Assembly (NCBI GenBank): GCA_910585265.1
Contig: CAJUCA010000017.1
Coordinates: 1 to 52,949, forward strand
Source: an uncultured Oscillospiraceae bacterium
GTDB lineage: Bacteria; Bacillota; Clostridia; Oscillospirales; Oscillospiraceae
Direction: 5' to 3'
Length of the DNA: 52,949 nt
Shown: positions 31,930 to 39,314 of the stretch, piece by piece
Layout: each line of letters begins with the position of its first letter
Position numbering within the stretch: the first letter of the stretch is position 1
The notes under the pieces: generated by a model
Seen by the model: the letters and a program-made list of their open reading frames with translations, nothing else
Told to the model about the DNA's origin: nothing
Databases searched by the model: none
Program-made: the position numbers and the translations under genes

Positions 31930-32403
31930 TCACCGCTGGATGGCGACGACCTCGTATTCGATATTGCCCGCGGGGGCCTCCACCACCGCCACCTCGCCGA
32001 TGGCCTTGCCCAGCAGGGCCTTGCCGAAGGGGGACTCCTCGGAGATCCGCCCGTTCATGGGGTCCGCCTCCTGGGAGCCCACCACCTGGTAGGTCTCCTC
32101 CTCCCCGGTGGCCGCGTCCCTCACGGTGATCCGGCTGCCCATCCGCACGGTGTTGGGGTCGGTGGCGTGCTCCTCAATGACCACGCAGTTGGCCAGGATG
32201 TTCTCCAGCTCCGCGATCCGGGAGTAGAGCTTGCCCTGTTCGTTTTTCGCCTCGTCGTACTCGCTGTTCTCCGACAGATCGCCAAAGGACCGGGCCTCCT
32301 TGATCTGGTCGGCCACCTCTTTCTCCCGCACGGTTTTCAGGTACGTCAGCTCGCTTTTCAGTTCCTCCAAACGCTCCGCGCTCAATTTGTATTCCTTGGC
32401 CAT
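31930..32403 (-). CDS. greA: Transcription elongation factor GreA
   Basis: 157 aa, standard length. An N-terminal coiled coil (ERLEELKSELTYLKTVREKEVADQIKEAR, with the acidic tip around DLSENSEYDEAK) stimulates transcript cleavage by RNA polymerase. The C-terminal FKBP-like domain ends with KALLGKAIGEVAVVEAPAG. It is transcribed from a perfect promoter and leads the greA-lysS operon. Confidence 0.97.
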   Translation of the reverse strand: MAKEYKLSAERLEELKSELTYLKTVREKEVADQIKEARSFGDLSENSEYDEAKNEQGKLYSRIAELENILANCVVIEEHATDPNTVRMGSRITVRDAATGEEETYQVVGSQEADPMNGRISEESPFGKALLGKAIGEVAVVEAPAGNIEYEVVAIQR

Positions 32404-32466
32404 CTCGGTTTCATCCTTTCTTCCGCCCGTCCCCTTCCGGCTGGAACGGCGCAGGGTTTCTCTGGA

Positions 32467-32495
32467 ATTATAGATACTTTACCGCCTTTTGTCAA
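32467..32495 (-). promoter_or_regulatory. Perfect-consensus promoter of greA-lysS
   Basis: Minus strand TTGACA (32490-32495), 17 bp, TATAAT (32467-32472). The -35 overlaps the stop codon of the upstream small gene. Confidence 0.93.
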
Positions 32496-32764
32496 GGGGT
32501 TCCGGCCGCGGCGGCGTCCAAAATGGCCTGCCGGGTGATGTCCCCGGCGTTTTCCCCCTGTCCGCCGGGGCCCTGGGGCCGCTCGTCGCTCACCGTGTTC
32601 AACGCCATCAACGCCAGGTTGCTGCGCATGAGATCGAACAGGGAGGCCAGAATCGCCAGCTCGTCCGCCGTCTTGCCCTGGCCGATCCAGACGGACAGGG
32701 CCGCCGCGACGGCCACCAGATTCGCTCCCTGGCCCTGGGGCGGGCAGGGCTTTCGGCACGGCAT
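32492..32764 (-). CDS. Small helical protein, DUF6774-like
   Basis: 90 aa. The core LVAVAAALSVWIGQGKTADELAILASLFDLMRSNLALMA is two helices joined at a K/S-x-DE-turn. This resembles the DUF6774 family of Clostridia (tentative, from memory). Ends are low-complexity. GGGGGTGG precedes the ATG. Function unknown. Confidence 0.65.
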   Translation of the reverse strand: MPCRKPCPPQGQGANLVAVAAALSVWIGQGKTADELAILASLFDLMRSNLALMALNTVSDERPQGPGGQGENAGDITRQAILDAAAAGTP

Positions 32765-32817
32765 GACGAACCACCCCCTTTACCCCAGTATATGCGGAAT
32801 CCGGGAACCGTCCCATC

Positions 32818-32853
32818 AAAAAACGCCGGGGACGGAAATTCCCGGCGTTTTTT
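32818..32853. terminator. Terminator after the GNAT gene at 32859
   Basis: AAAAAACGCCGGG / CCCGGCGTTTTTT, a perfect 13-bp stem with a 10-nt loop and tracts on both sides. It lies 5 nt after the GNAT stop on the minus strand. Confidence 0.87.
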
Positions 32854-32858
32854 CAGCA

Positions 32859-33419
32859 TCACAAGGCTTTCACATACCGCAGGTCGTGGCAGGGCGGGCT
32901 GTTGGGGAAGGGTATGTCCGCGCTGGTGCCGTCCCAGGCGAAGCCGTGTCCGGCGTAAAACCGCCGCGCCCCCCGGTTCTCCTGGAGGACGAACACAAAG
33001 GCGTTCCGGAACCCCGCCTCCTTCATCCGGCGGCAGGCCTCCTCAAACAGCAGTCCGCCGTAGCCCTTCCCCCGCTCCGCCGGGTGGGTGTAGAAGGAGG
33101 CGATCTCCCCCCAGTCGGCGTAGGCCCCGTTGTCGAATTCGCAGAAATCCCCGGGGTTGTAGTTCACCATCCGGGCCTTGCAGTAGTTCAGGCAGGACAC
33201 CGGCACGTCCCCCCGGTAGAGCAGCAGGCCGTGGACGCCGTTTTGGCTCTCGTAATTCTGCCGGAACACCTCCACCCAGCGGTCGTCGGTGATCTCCCGG
33301 GCCATGTAATCGGCGGGCACCGCTTCCGCGTAGGTATCCCGCCAGCCCAGGGCGTGTATCAGGGACATGGCCTTGAAATGCTCCTCCGTGCAGGCGTCCA
33401 CAAAGCGCAGCTCGTCCAT
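32859..33419 (-). CDS. GNAT family N-acetyltransferase
   Basis: 186 aa. The acetyl-CoA loop is HPAERGKGYGGLLFEEAC; NRGARRFYAGHGF is the usual C-terminal strand-helix. The start is the ATG at 33419 with GGGAGG; an ATG further upstream would run through the terminator hairpin. A 30-nt palindromic terminator ends about 20 nt before the start, preceded by a structured sequence, so expression is probably controlled by attenuation (inference). Confidence 0.9.
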   Translation of the reverse strand: MDELRFVDACTEEHFKAMSLIHALGWRDTYAEAVPADYMAREITDDRWVEVFRQNYESQNGVHGLLLYRGDVPVSCLNYCKARMVNYNPGDFCEFDNGAYADWGEIASFYTHPAERGKGYGGLLFEEACRRMKEAGFRNAFVFVLQENRGARRFYAGHGFAWDGTSADIPFPNSPPCHDLRYVKAL

Positions 33420-33430
33420 AATAACCTCCC

Positions 33431-33467
33431 AAAATAAGCGTTCCCGCCCCGGCCGGGGCGGGAACGC
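33431..33467 (-). terminator. Terminator or attenuator directly before the GNAT gene
   Basis: A perfect 30-bp palindrome (33438-33467; 13-bp stem GCGTTCCCGCCCC with a GGCC loop) followed on the minus strand by TTATTTT and then the GNAT ribosome site. Confidence 0.7.
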
Positions 33468-33504
33468 GGATCGGCGGCAGTTCCCCAAGCCCGCCCTCGC
33501 TTCC

Positions 33505-33690
33505 AGTCAACGCGATTGGTAGTAACTGTACATGGAGCCGCACTCCGTAACAATGCCATCGTACACGATCCGGGCCGTAACGATACGCGGGGAGTCGAAC
33601 CCCGAGCTGTCCCTTAACTCACCATACAGGCCGGCTTAAGCCAGTGCCGGTTGGCCCGCGTTCGCCCTGGAAGCTACCAAACGGCCGCCG
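33505..33690 (-). ncRNA. Candidate structured RNA with a tRNA T-arm-like hairpin
   Basis: On the minus strand, between the DIP1984 stop and the GNAT terminator. 33588-33604 reads CGGGG-TTCGACT-CCCCG, a complete T-arm (5-bp stem, GTTCRANYC loop). A D-loop-like TTTGGTAGC lies about 70 nt 5' of it, and GGCTTAAGCC and ATCGT-GT-ACGAT are further local palindromes. Y RNA-like or tRNA-mimic leaders have such modules, but a closing acceptor stem is not evident. An alternative is a decayed reading frame: one minus frame is open from 33635 to a TGA at 33507 (ending ...GSMYSYYQSR) but has no good start codon. Confidence 0.35.
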
Positions 33691-33692
33691 TG

Positions 33693-34145
33693 TCAGTCCA
33701 GTTCTGTGTTCCAGTTGGTCTCCTGAATGGAATTATCCAGAAGGCGCAGCTCTTTTGCCATCTGATCCACCTGTTTTTGGAGATCCTTCACGTTGACCGT
33801 ACTGAGCAGCTTGATCTCCGTCCGGGTGGCACGACGGCTCACTTGGCTGGCGGACTGAACCAAGTTCCGGTACGCACCGAGTTTCACTGTCAGCATATCC
33901 CGCCGTGCCAGCAGTTCGGTCAGGCTCTTACCTCCCACAAGCGTACGGCAGTTGGTCAGGTTGATCCTGGAAATCAGATCCTCCAGCTCACAGACAGCGC
34001 GATCCAGCTCCACCAAAAGCTCTTTGGGATCCTCAGCGGGCTGCTCCCCCTCCTGCACGATAGCGTTGTTCCCCAACCGCTGCTGGAGCTGCTGGATGCG
34101 GCGGTTCAGATCCGCCCGCTCCTGTAAGGCTTCCGCTAATTTCAT
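33693..34145 (-). CDS. DIP1984 (septicolysin-like) family protein
   Basis: 150 aa, helical and coiled-coil throughout (MKLAEALQERADLNRRIQQL, later DLQKQVDQMAKELRLLDNSIQ), with the family segment ISRINLTNCRTLVGGKSLTELLARRD. Length and N terminus match DIP1984-type proteins, whose function is unknown. Codon usage is less GC-biased than the neighbours. AAGGAGG precedes the ATG. It starts 13 nt after the dehydratase-like gene and is followed by the candidate structured RNA. Confidence 0.88.
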   Translation of the reverse strand: MKLAEALQERADLNRRIQQLQQRLGNNAIVQEGEQPAEDPKELLVELDRAVCELEDLISRINLTNCRTLVGGKSLTELLARRDMLTVKLGAYRNLVQSASQVSRRATRTEIKLLSTVNVKDLQKQVDQMAKELRLLDNSIQETNWNTELD

Positions 34146-34158
34146 GGCAAGTCCTCCT

Positions 34159-35457
34159 TTACACGCCCGCCCCCGCGGGCACCTTCTCCTGCTCCTGCTT
34201 CGCCAGTGCCTTGGCGTTGGCCAGCATCAGCTTGATCCGGTTCTCCTGGTTGATCTTCGTCGCCCCGGGGTCGTAGTCGATGGCCACAATGTTGGAGCTG
34301 GGGTAGTCGTCCTTGAGCCGCCGGATCATCCCCTTGCCCACGATGTGGTTGGGCAGGCAGCCGAAGGGCTGGGTACACACGATGTTGGGCACCCCCGCGT
34401 GAATCAGCTCCAGCATCTCCCCGGTGAGCAGCCAGCCCTCCCCCATCTTGTTCCCGTCGCCCAGATAGCCCTGCACCAGCTGGTGCATCTCCTCAAAGGT
34501 GCCGGGGGCGCGGAAGCGGCTCTTTTTCAGGGCGGCGATCATGTCCCTCTGGCAGGACTCGATGTAGCCCTTGAAGATCTGGCACACCTTCTTCTTGGCC
34601 CACAGCCCGCCGTAGATGTTCACGTCCACCTCCCGGTTGAAGATCTTGAAGATCATGAAGTCGGTGAGGCCAGGAACCACCGGCTCCGCCCCCTCGGACA
34701 GCAGGAAGTCCTCCAGGTTGTTGTTGCCCAGGGGGGAGAATTTCACGTAGATCTCCCCCACCACCCCCACCTTCACCTTCTCCACCTGAGAGACAGGCAC
34801 GGCGGCGAAATCGGCGATGATGGCGTCGAAATTGGCCCGCATCTGCTTGCGGCTCATGCCCTTTCCCGCCTGGAAGCCGTCGATGAGCCTCCCCTGCCAC
34901 TGGTCCACCAGACGGTCCGCCTGCCCGTGGTTCAGCTCATAGGGCCGCACCTGGTTGGCCACGTTCACAATGAGATCGCCGTACATCATGGCGTAGATCA
35001 TCTTGCGCAGCATGGACAGGGTGAGCGTCCAGCCCGGGTTTTTCTCCAGCCCGGACAGGTTCACCGAGATCACGGGGACAAAGGCCAGCTCCGCCTTCTC
35101 CAACGCCTTGCGCAGCAGGTGGATGTAGTTGGACGCCCGGCACCCGCCCCCGGTCTGGGTGATGAACAGGGCGATCCTGTGGGGGTCGTAGCCCCCGTGC
35201 TTGATGGCGTCGATGAGCTGGCCGATGACCAGCAGGGCGGGGTAGCAGGTGTCGTTGTGGACGTATTTCAGGCCCTCATCCACGATGCCCCGGTGGTTGG
35301 TGGTGAGCATATCCACCTTGTACCCCTCCAGCACCAGCAGCTGGCGGAACATCCCGAAGTGGACGGGGAGCATCTGGGGCATGAGGATGGTATACTCCTC
35401 CTTCATCTCCTTGGTAAAGAGCAGCCGCCCGTCCTTGTCGTATTTCAACTCTGCCAT
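34159..35457 (-). CDS. 2-hydroxyacyl-CoA dehydratase-like protein
   Basis: 432 aa, related to the D-component domain of 2-hydroxyglutaryl-CoA dehydratase. Conserved pieces are NDTCYPALLVIGQLIDAI, FITQTGGGCRASNYIHLLRKAL, GEIYVKFSPLGNNNLEDFL and CTQPFGCLPNHIVGKGMIR, whose cysteines could hold an iron-sulfur cluster. In many Firmicutes this domain is fused to the activase, forming one protein of about 1,400 residues. Here it is separate and an acetyltransferase gene lies between. The reaction is not established for this group. Confidence 0.85.
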   Translation of the reverse strand: MAELKYDKDGRLLFTKEMKEEYTILMPQMLPVHFGMFRQLLVLEGYKVDMLTTNHRGIVDEGLKYVHNDTCYPALLVIGQLIDAIKHGGYDPHRIALFITQTGGGCRASNYIHLLRKALEKAELAFVPVISVNLSGLEKNPGWTLTLSMLRKMIYAMMYGDLIVNVANQVRPYELNHGQADRLVDQWQGRLIDGFQAGKGMSRKQMRANFDAIIADFAAVPVSQVEKVKVGVVGEIYVKFSPLGNNNLEDFLLSEGAEPVVPGLTDFMIFKIFNREVDVNIYGGLWAKKKVCQIFKGYIESCQRDMIAALKKSRFRAPGTFEEMHQLVQGYLGDGNKMGEGWLLTGEMLELIHAGVPNIVCTQPFGCLPNHIVGKGMIRRLKDDYPSSNIVAIDYDPGATKINQENRIKLMLANAKALAKQEQEKVPAGAGV

Positions 35458-35484
35458 GGAAGAAAACTCCTTTCGCGGGAAAAG

Positions 35485-36225
35485 TCAGGACCTGGCCAGC
35501 CAGTAAAGCGTTCCCTCCGAGAGGGTCATGCCCAGGGACCGCTGGAGAGCCAGGGAGGGGGCGTTGCCCGTCACAACCTGCCCGAAGGGGATGTGCTTCA
35601 GGGCCAGCTCCCGGTTGATCAGATACTGCTCCAGCACGGAGGCGAAGCCCCGGCGGCGGTATGGGGGGAATATCTCCAAAAGGCCGATGGAGCCCTCCGC
35701 GTGACGGCCCGCGAAGCCAATCATGGTATCGTCCAGGAATCCGCCGAAGAGCTGGCCCCGCTCCAGCAGGGAGCGGAGGTAATCCTCCCCTTCCAGCTTG
35801 TAGTTGTCCGCCACCTGGGGAAGGTCGTCCACCGTCAGCTGCCGCAGGGCAAGGGGGCTTTCGGGGATGGGACAGGGGCCGACGCCCAGATAGGCCGCCT
35901 GGAAGCTGGCACCCTCGAGAAAAAATCCCAGGCCGAAGCGGTCCTGCAAAAGAGGAAGGTAAAAATCCTCATGGGCGGCAATCAGGGAATCGCCCCCATC
36001 GGGGAGCAGGCCGCAGAGAAGGTGGGCTGCATCCATATCGGCGCAGGACATGAGATAGCTGTCAAAGACCTCGGGACAGTCCGGGGACGGGATGCCCACC
36101 AGGGCGGCAGAGGGGGAGGCGTGCAGGACAGCCCCAATCCCCCGGCGGACGGCCTCGGTCATGTCCACATAGCGCACCGGGTCCCGGTTAAATATGTCCT
36201 GGCAAACGGACAGATCAGTCGTCAT
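35485..36225 (-). CDS. GNAT family N-acetyltransferase
   Basis: 246 aa. The N-terminal 120 residues are not assigned; the C-terminal half is GNAT, with the acetyl-CoA loop FPPYRRRGFASVLEQYLI and a terminal SLALQRSLGM motif. It overlaps the activase gene by 11 nt and precedes the dehydratase-like gene by 27 nt, so it is co-expressed with both. Substrate unknown. Confidence 0.85.
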   Translation of the reverse strand: MTTDLSVCQDIFNRDPVRYVDMTEAVRRGIGAVLHASPSAALVGIPSPDCPEVFDSYLMSCADMDAAHLLCGLLPDGGDSLIAAHEDFYLPLLQDRFGLGFFLEGASFQAAYLGVGPCPIPESPLALRQLTVDDLPQVADNYKLEGEDYLRSLLERGQLFGGFLDDTMIGFAGRHAEGSIGLLEIFPPYRRRGFASVLEQYLINRELALKHIPFGQVVTGNAPSLALQRSLGMTLSEGTLYWLARS

Positions 36226-39154
36226 GGCGTTTTCTCTCCTCCATGGCCGCCATCAGGGAGCGCACCCGGATCTTCACCGCCCCCAGATTGCTGATGTCGT
36301 CGATTTTCAGCTGGGTATAGAGCTTGCCGCCCTCCTCCAGGATGGAGCGCACCTCGTCCCCGGTGATGGCATCGGTGCCGCAGCCGAAGCTGACCAGCTG
36401 CACCAGCTGCATATCCGGCTGCTCACACACGTACCGGGCGGCGTTATACATACGGGCCTGGAAGGTCCACTGGTTGAGCACCTTCCGGGGGGCGTAGTCC
36501 TCCAGGCAGGCCACCGCGTCCTCGCTGACCACCACGAAGCCGAAGGAGGTGATGAGGTCGTTGATGCCGTGGTTGATCTCCGGGTCGATGTGGTAGGGCC
36601 GCCCCGCCAGCACGATGACGGGCAGGCCCCTCTCCCCCGCCTCCCGGACATACTCCCCGGCGGTCCGGCGCACGTCCTCCTGGTACTGGGCATAGGCCCC
36701 GTAAGCCGAGCGGATGGCGGACGCCGCCTCCCTCCGGGGCACGCCGAAGGTGTCGGCAAACCACTGGGAGCCGATGCGCTCGTAGTCCTTGGGCCTGTGC
36801 AGTCCCGCGTAGGGGTTGAGGAAGCGGGTCTTTTTCAGATCCGGCATATTGGCGGCCAGCAGCTCGGGGTAGTAGGCCACCACCGGGCAGTTGTAGTTGT
36901 TGTCCGAGATCTTCTCGTTGAAGTTGTAGGACATACAGGGGTAGAAGATGGCGTCCACCCCCAGCTCCACCAGGGCCTGCACATGGCCGTGGAGCAGCTT
37001 GGCGGGGTAGCACACCGTGTCCGACGGAATGGTGCGCTGGCCCTTGATATACAGCTTCCGGGAGGACTCGGGGGAGAGCACCACCTCGAAGTTCAGCCTG
37101 GTGAACAGGTCATACCAGAAGGGCAGGTTCTCGTACATATTCAGCCCGAAGGGGATGCCGATCCGCCCCCGGGAGCCGTCCCCGTTCCCCCTGCCCTCCA
37201 TGGCCCGCAGACGCTGGTACTTGTAGCGGTACAGGTCGGGCAGCTCCGCCTTCTCCTTGCCCAGGGGCCGGGAGCAGCGGTTGCCGGAGATGAACCGCCG
37301 CCCGCCATCGAAGCTGTTCACCGTCAGGGAGCAGTGGTTGGTGCACAGGCTGCAGGTAACGGGCTTGGCGGTGTGGGAGAACGCCTCCAACGCCTTGGCG
37401 TCCAGGATGGCGGACCGCTCCAGCCTCAGGTCCCGGGCCGCCAGGGCCGCGCCGAAGGCCCCCATGATGCCCGCGATGGCGGGGCGGGTGACGTCCCGGC
37501 CCAGCTCCTGCTCGAAGGCCCGGAGGACGGCGTCGTTGTGGAAGGTGCCGCCCTGCACCACGATGTGCCTGCCCAGGTCGTCGGCGGAGGCGGCGCGGAT
37601 CACCTTATAAATGGCGTTCTTCACGATGGAGATGGACAGGCCCGCGCTGATGTCCTCCACGGACGCCCCGTCCTTCTGGGCCTGCTTGACGCTGGAGTTC
37701 ATGAACACCGTGCACCGGGAGCCCAGGTTCACCGGCTTCTGGGTGAACAGCCCCAGCTTGGCAAAGCTGGCAATGTCGTAGCCCAACGCCTTGGCGAAGG
37801 TCTCGATAAAGGAGCCGCAGCCGGAGGAGCAGGCCTCGTTGAGCATGATGGAGTCCACCGCGCCGTTGCGGATCTTGAAGCACTTCATGTCCTGCCCGCC
37901 GATGTCGATGATGAAGTCCACATCGGGGTTGAAGTGGGCGGCGGCCCGGTAGTGGGCCACCGTCTCCACCAGCCCCAGGTCGCAGGAGAAGGCGTTCTTG
38001 ATCAGATCCTCCCCGTACCCGGTGACGGCGGAGCCTTTGAGCTTGACCCGGTCCCCGCACAGCCGGTAGATCTCCCGGAGCTGCTCCAGAACGATAGCCA
38101 CCGGGTTCCCCAGGTTGGAGTGGTAGTAGGTGTAAAGCAACCCCCCGTCCGGGGCGATCAACGCGATCTTGGTGGTGGTGGACCCGGCGTCAATGCCTAA
38201 GTAGGCGTCCCCCTCATAGGTCCCCATGTCCAGCTTGGGAGGGGTGGAGGCGTTGTGGCGGGCGGTGAAGGCGTCATAGTCCTCCCGGCTCTCGAACAGG
38301 GGCGGCATGGTGTCCACCACCGAGGTGGCGTCCCGGCTCTCCCGCAGCAGGCGCAGAAGCTCGTCGAAGGGCCTGGCCCCGTAGTCCGACGCGCACAACG
38401 CCGCGCCCATGGCGGCGAAGCAGTCCCCGTCCTCCGGGAAAACGGCGTGCTGCTCATCAAGCTGCAGGGTGTCCACAAACCGCTCCCGCAGGCCCAGCAG
38501 GAAGTGGAGCGGCCCGCCCAGGAACACCAGCTTTCCCTTCAGCTCCCGGCCCTGGGTAAGGCCCGCCACCGTCTGGTCCACCACGGCCTGGAAGATGGAC
38601 GCGGCCACGTCCTCCTTCCGCCCGCCCTGGTTGAGTATGGGCTGAATGTCGCTCTTGGCGAACACGCCGCACCGGGAGGCGATGGGGTAGATCTTCTCGT
38701 GCTTCAGGGACAGTTCGTCCAGCTCGTTGACGGTGACGTTCATCAGCGTGGCCATCTGGTCGATGAAGGCCCCGGTGCCCCCGGCGCAGGAGCCGTTCAT
38801 CCGCTCCTCCAGGGCCCCGCCGAAGAAGATGATCTTGGCGTCCTCGCCGCCCAGCTCGATCACCGCGTCGGTGTCCGGTATGTAGGCGTTCACCGCGGCG
38901 GCGGTGGCATACACCTCCTGCACGAAGTCCAGCCCCGCGGCCTTTGCCACGCCTAAACCGGCGGAGCCGGTGATCACCAGGCGCACGTCCTTCCCCCTGA
39001 GCATCTCCTCGATGGAGCCCAGCGTCTCGCAGGCCCGCTCCCGGGCCTTGGAATAGTGCCGCTCATAGGAGCGGAACAGCAGCTTGTTCTCCTCGTCCAG
39101 CACCACCACCTTGACGGTGGTGCTGCCGATGTCGATTCCTACCCGCAAATTCAT
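36215..39154 (-). CDS. Acyl-CoA dehydratase activase-related protein, two ASKHA domains plus DUF2229
   Basis: 979 aa. Two BadF/BadG-type ATPase modules are visible. The first has GIDIGSTTVKVVVL, VIELGGEDAKIIFF and NGSCAGGTGAFIDQMA. The second has GIDAGSTTTKIALI, IIDIGGQDMKCFKI and NEACSSGCGSFIETFA, whose Cys residues would ligate the shared [4Fe-4S] cluster of the activase. The C-terminal DUF2229 domain includes IGIPFGLNMYENLPFW and PSDTVCYPAKLLHGH. Characterised activases deliver a high-energy electron to 2-hydroxyacyl-CoA dehydratases with ATP. The ATG at 39154 has AGGAGG; a TTG 21 nt upstream is rejected. A strong promoter precedes it. Confidence 0.9.
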   Translation of the reverse strand: MNLRVGIDIGSTTVKVVVLDEENKLLFRSYERHYSKARERACETLGSIEEMLRGKDVRLVITGSAGLGVAKAAGLDFVQEVYATAAAVNAYIPDTDAVIELGGEDAKIIFFGGALEERMNGSCAGGTGAFIDQMATLMNVTVNELDELSLKHEKIYPIASRCGVFAKSDIQPILNQGGRKEDVAASIFQAVVDQTVAGLTQGRELKGKLVFLGGPLHFLLGLRERFVDTLQLDEQHAVFPEDGDCFAAMGAALCASDYGARPFDELLRLLRESRDATSVVDTMPPLFESREDYDAFTARHNASTPPKLDMGTYEGDAYLGIDAGSTTTKIALIAPDGGLLYTYYHSNLGNPVAIVLEQLREIYRLCGDRVKLKGSAVTGYGEDLIKNAFSCDLGLVETVAHYRAAAHFNPDVDFIIDIGGQDMKCFKIRNGAVDSIMLNEACSSGCGSFIETFAKALGYDIASFAKLGLFTQKPVNLGSRCTVFMNSSVKQAQKDGASVEDISAGLSISIVKNAIYKVIRAASADDLGRHIVVQGGTFHNDAVLRAFEQELGRDVTRPAIAGIMGAFGAALAARDLRLERSAILDAKALEAFSHTAKPVTCSLCTNHCSLTVNSFDGGRRFISGNRCSRPLGKEKAELPDLYRYKYQRLRAMEGRGNGDGSRGRIGIPFGLNMYENLPFWYDLFTRLNFEVVLSPESSRKLYIKGQRTIPSDTVCYPAKLLHGHVQALVELGVDAIFYPCMSYNFNEKISDNNYNCPVVAYYPELLAANMPDLKKTRFLNPYAGLHRPKDYERIGSQWFADTFGVPRREAASAIRSAYGAYAQYQEDVRRTAGEYVREAGERGLPVIVLAGRPYHIDPEINHGINDLITSFGFVVVSEDAVACLEDYAPRKVLNQWTFQARMYNAARYVCEQPDMQLVQLVSFGCGTDAITGDEVRSILEEGGKLYTQLKIDDISNLGAVKIRVRSLMAAMEERKRHDD

Positions 39155-39210
39155 GCGCAAAGCCTCCTGTGTCAACAGAAACGACCGATCCGATTCAGGT
39201 TCAGTGAGGT

Positions 39211-39239
39211 ATTATACAAAATTGATATGCTTTTTTCAA
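39211..39239 (-). promoter_or_regulatory. Sigma-A promoter of the activase-dehydratase operon
   Basis: Minus strand TTGAAA (39234-39239), 17 bp, TATAAT (39211-39216), about 57 nt before the activase start. Confidence 0.82.
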
Positions 39240-39274
39240 TAGTAGATTTATGAACGCCTGCCGGAATTTTGACA

Positions 39275-39311
39275 AAAAACGGCCCTCCGGTCAGCTCCCG
39301 GCGGGCCGTTT
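39275..39311 (-). terminator. Terminator after asnB
   Basis: Minus strand AAACGGCCC ... GGGCCGTTTTTTG with an inner CCGG pairing, 3 nt after the asnB stop. Confidence 0.8.
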
Positions 39312-39314
39312 CTG

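Noticed and set aside
30061..32538. 825-codon open frame on the + strand across trmH, lysS and greA
   Set aside because: It spans three recognisable minus-strand genes and is explained by third-position GC bias.
33588..33604. A tRNA gene
   Set aside because: Only the T-arm is convincing; there is no anticodon arm at the right distance and no 7-bp acceptor stem.
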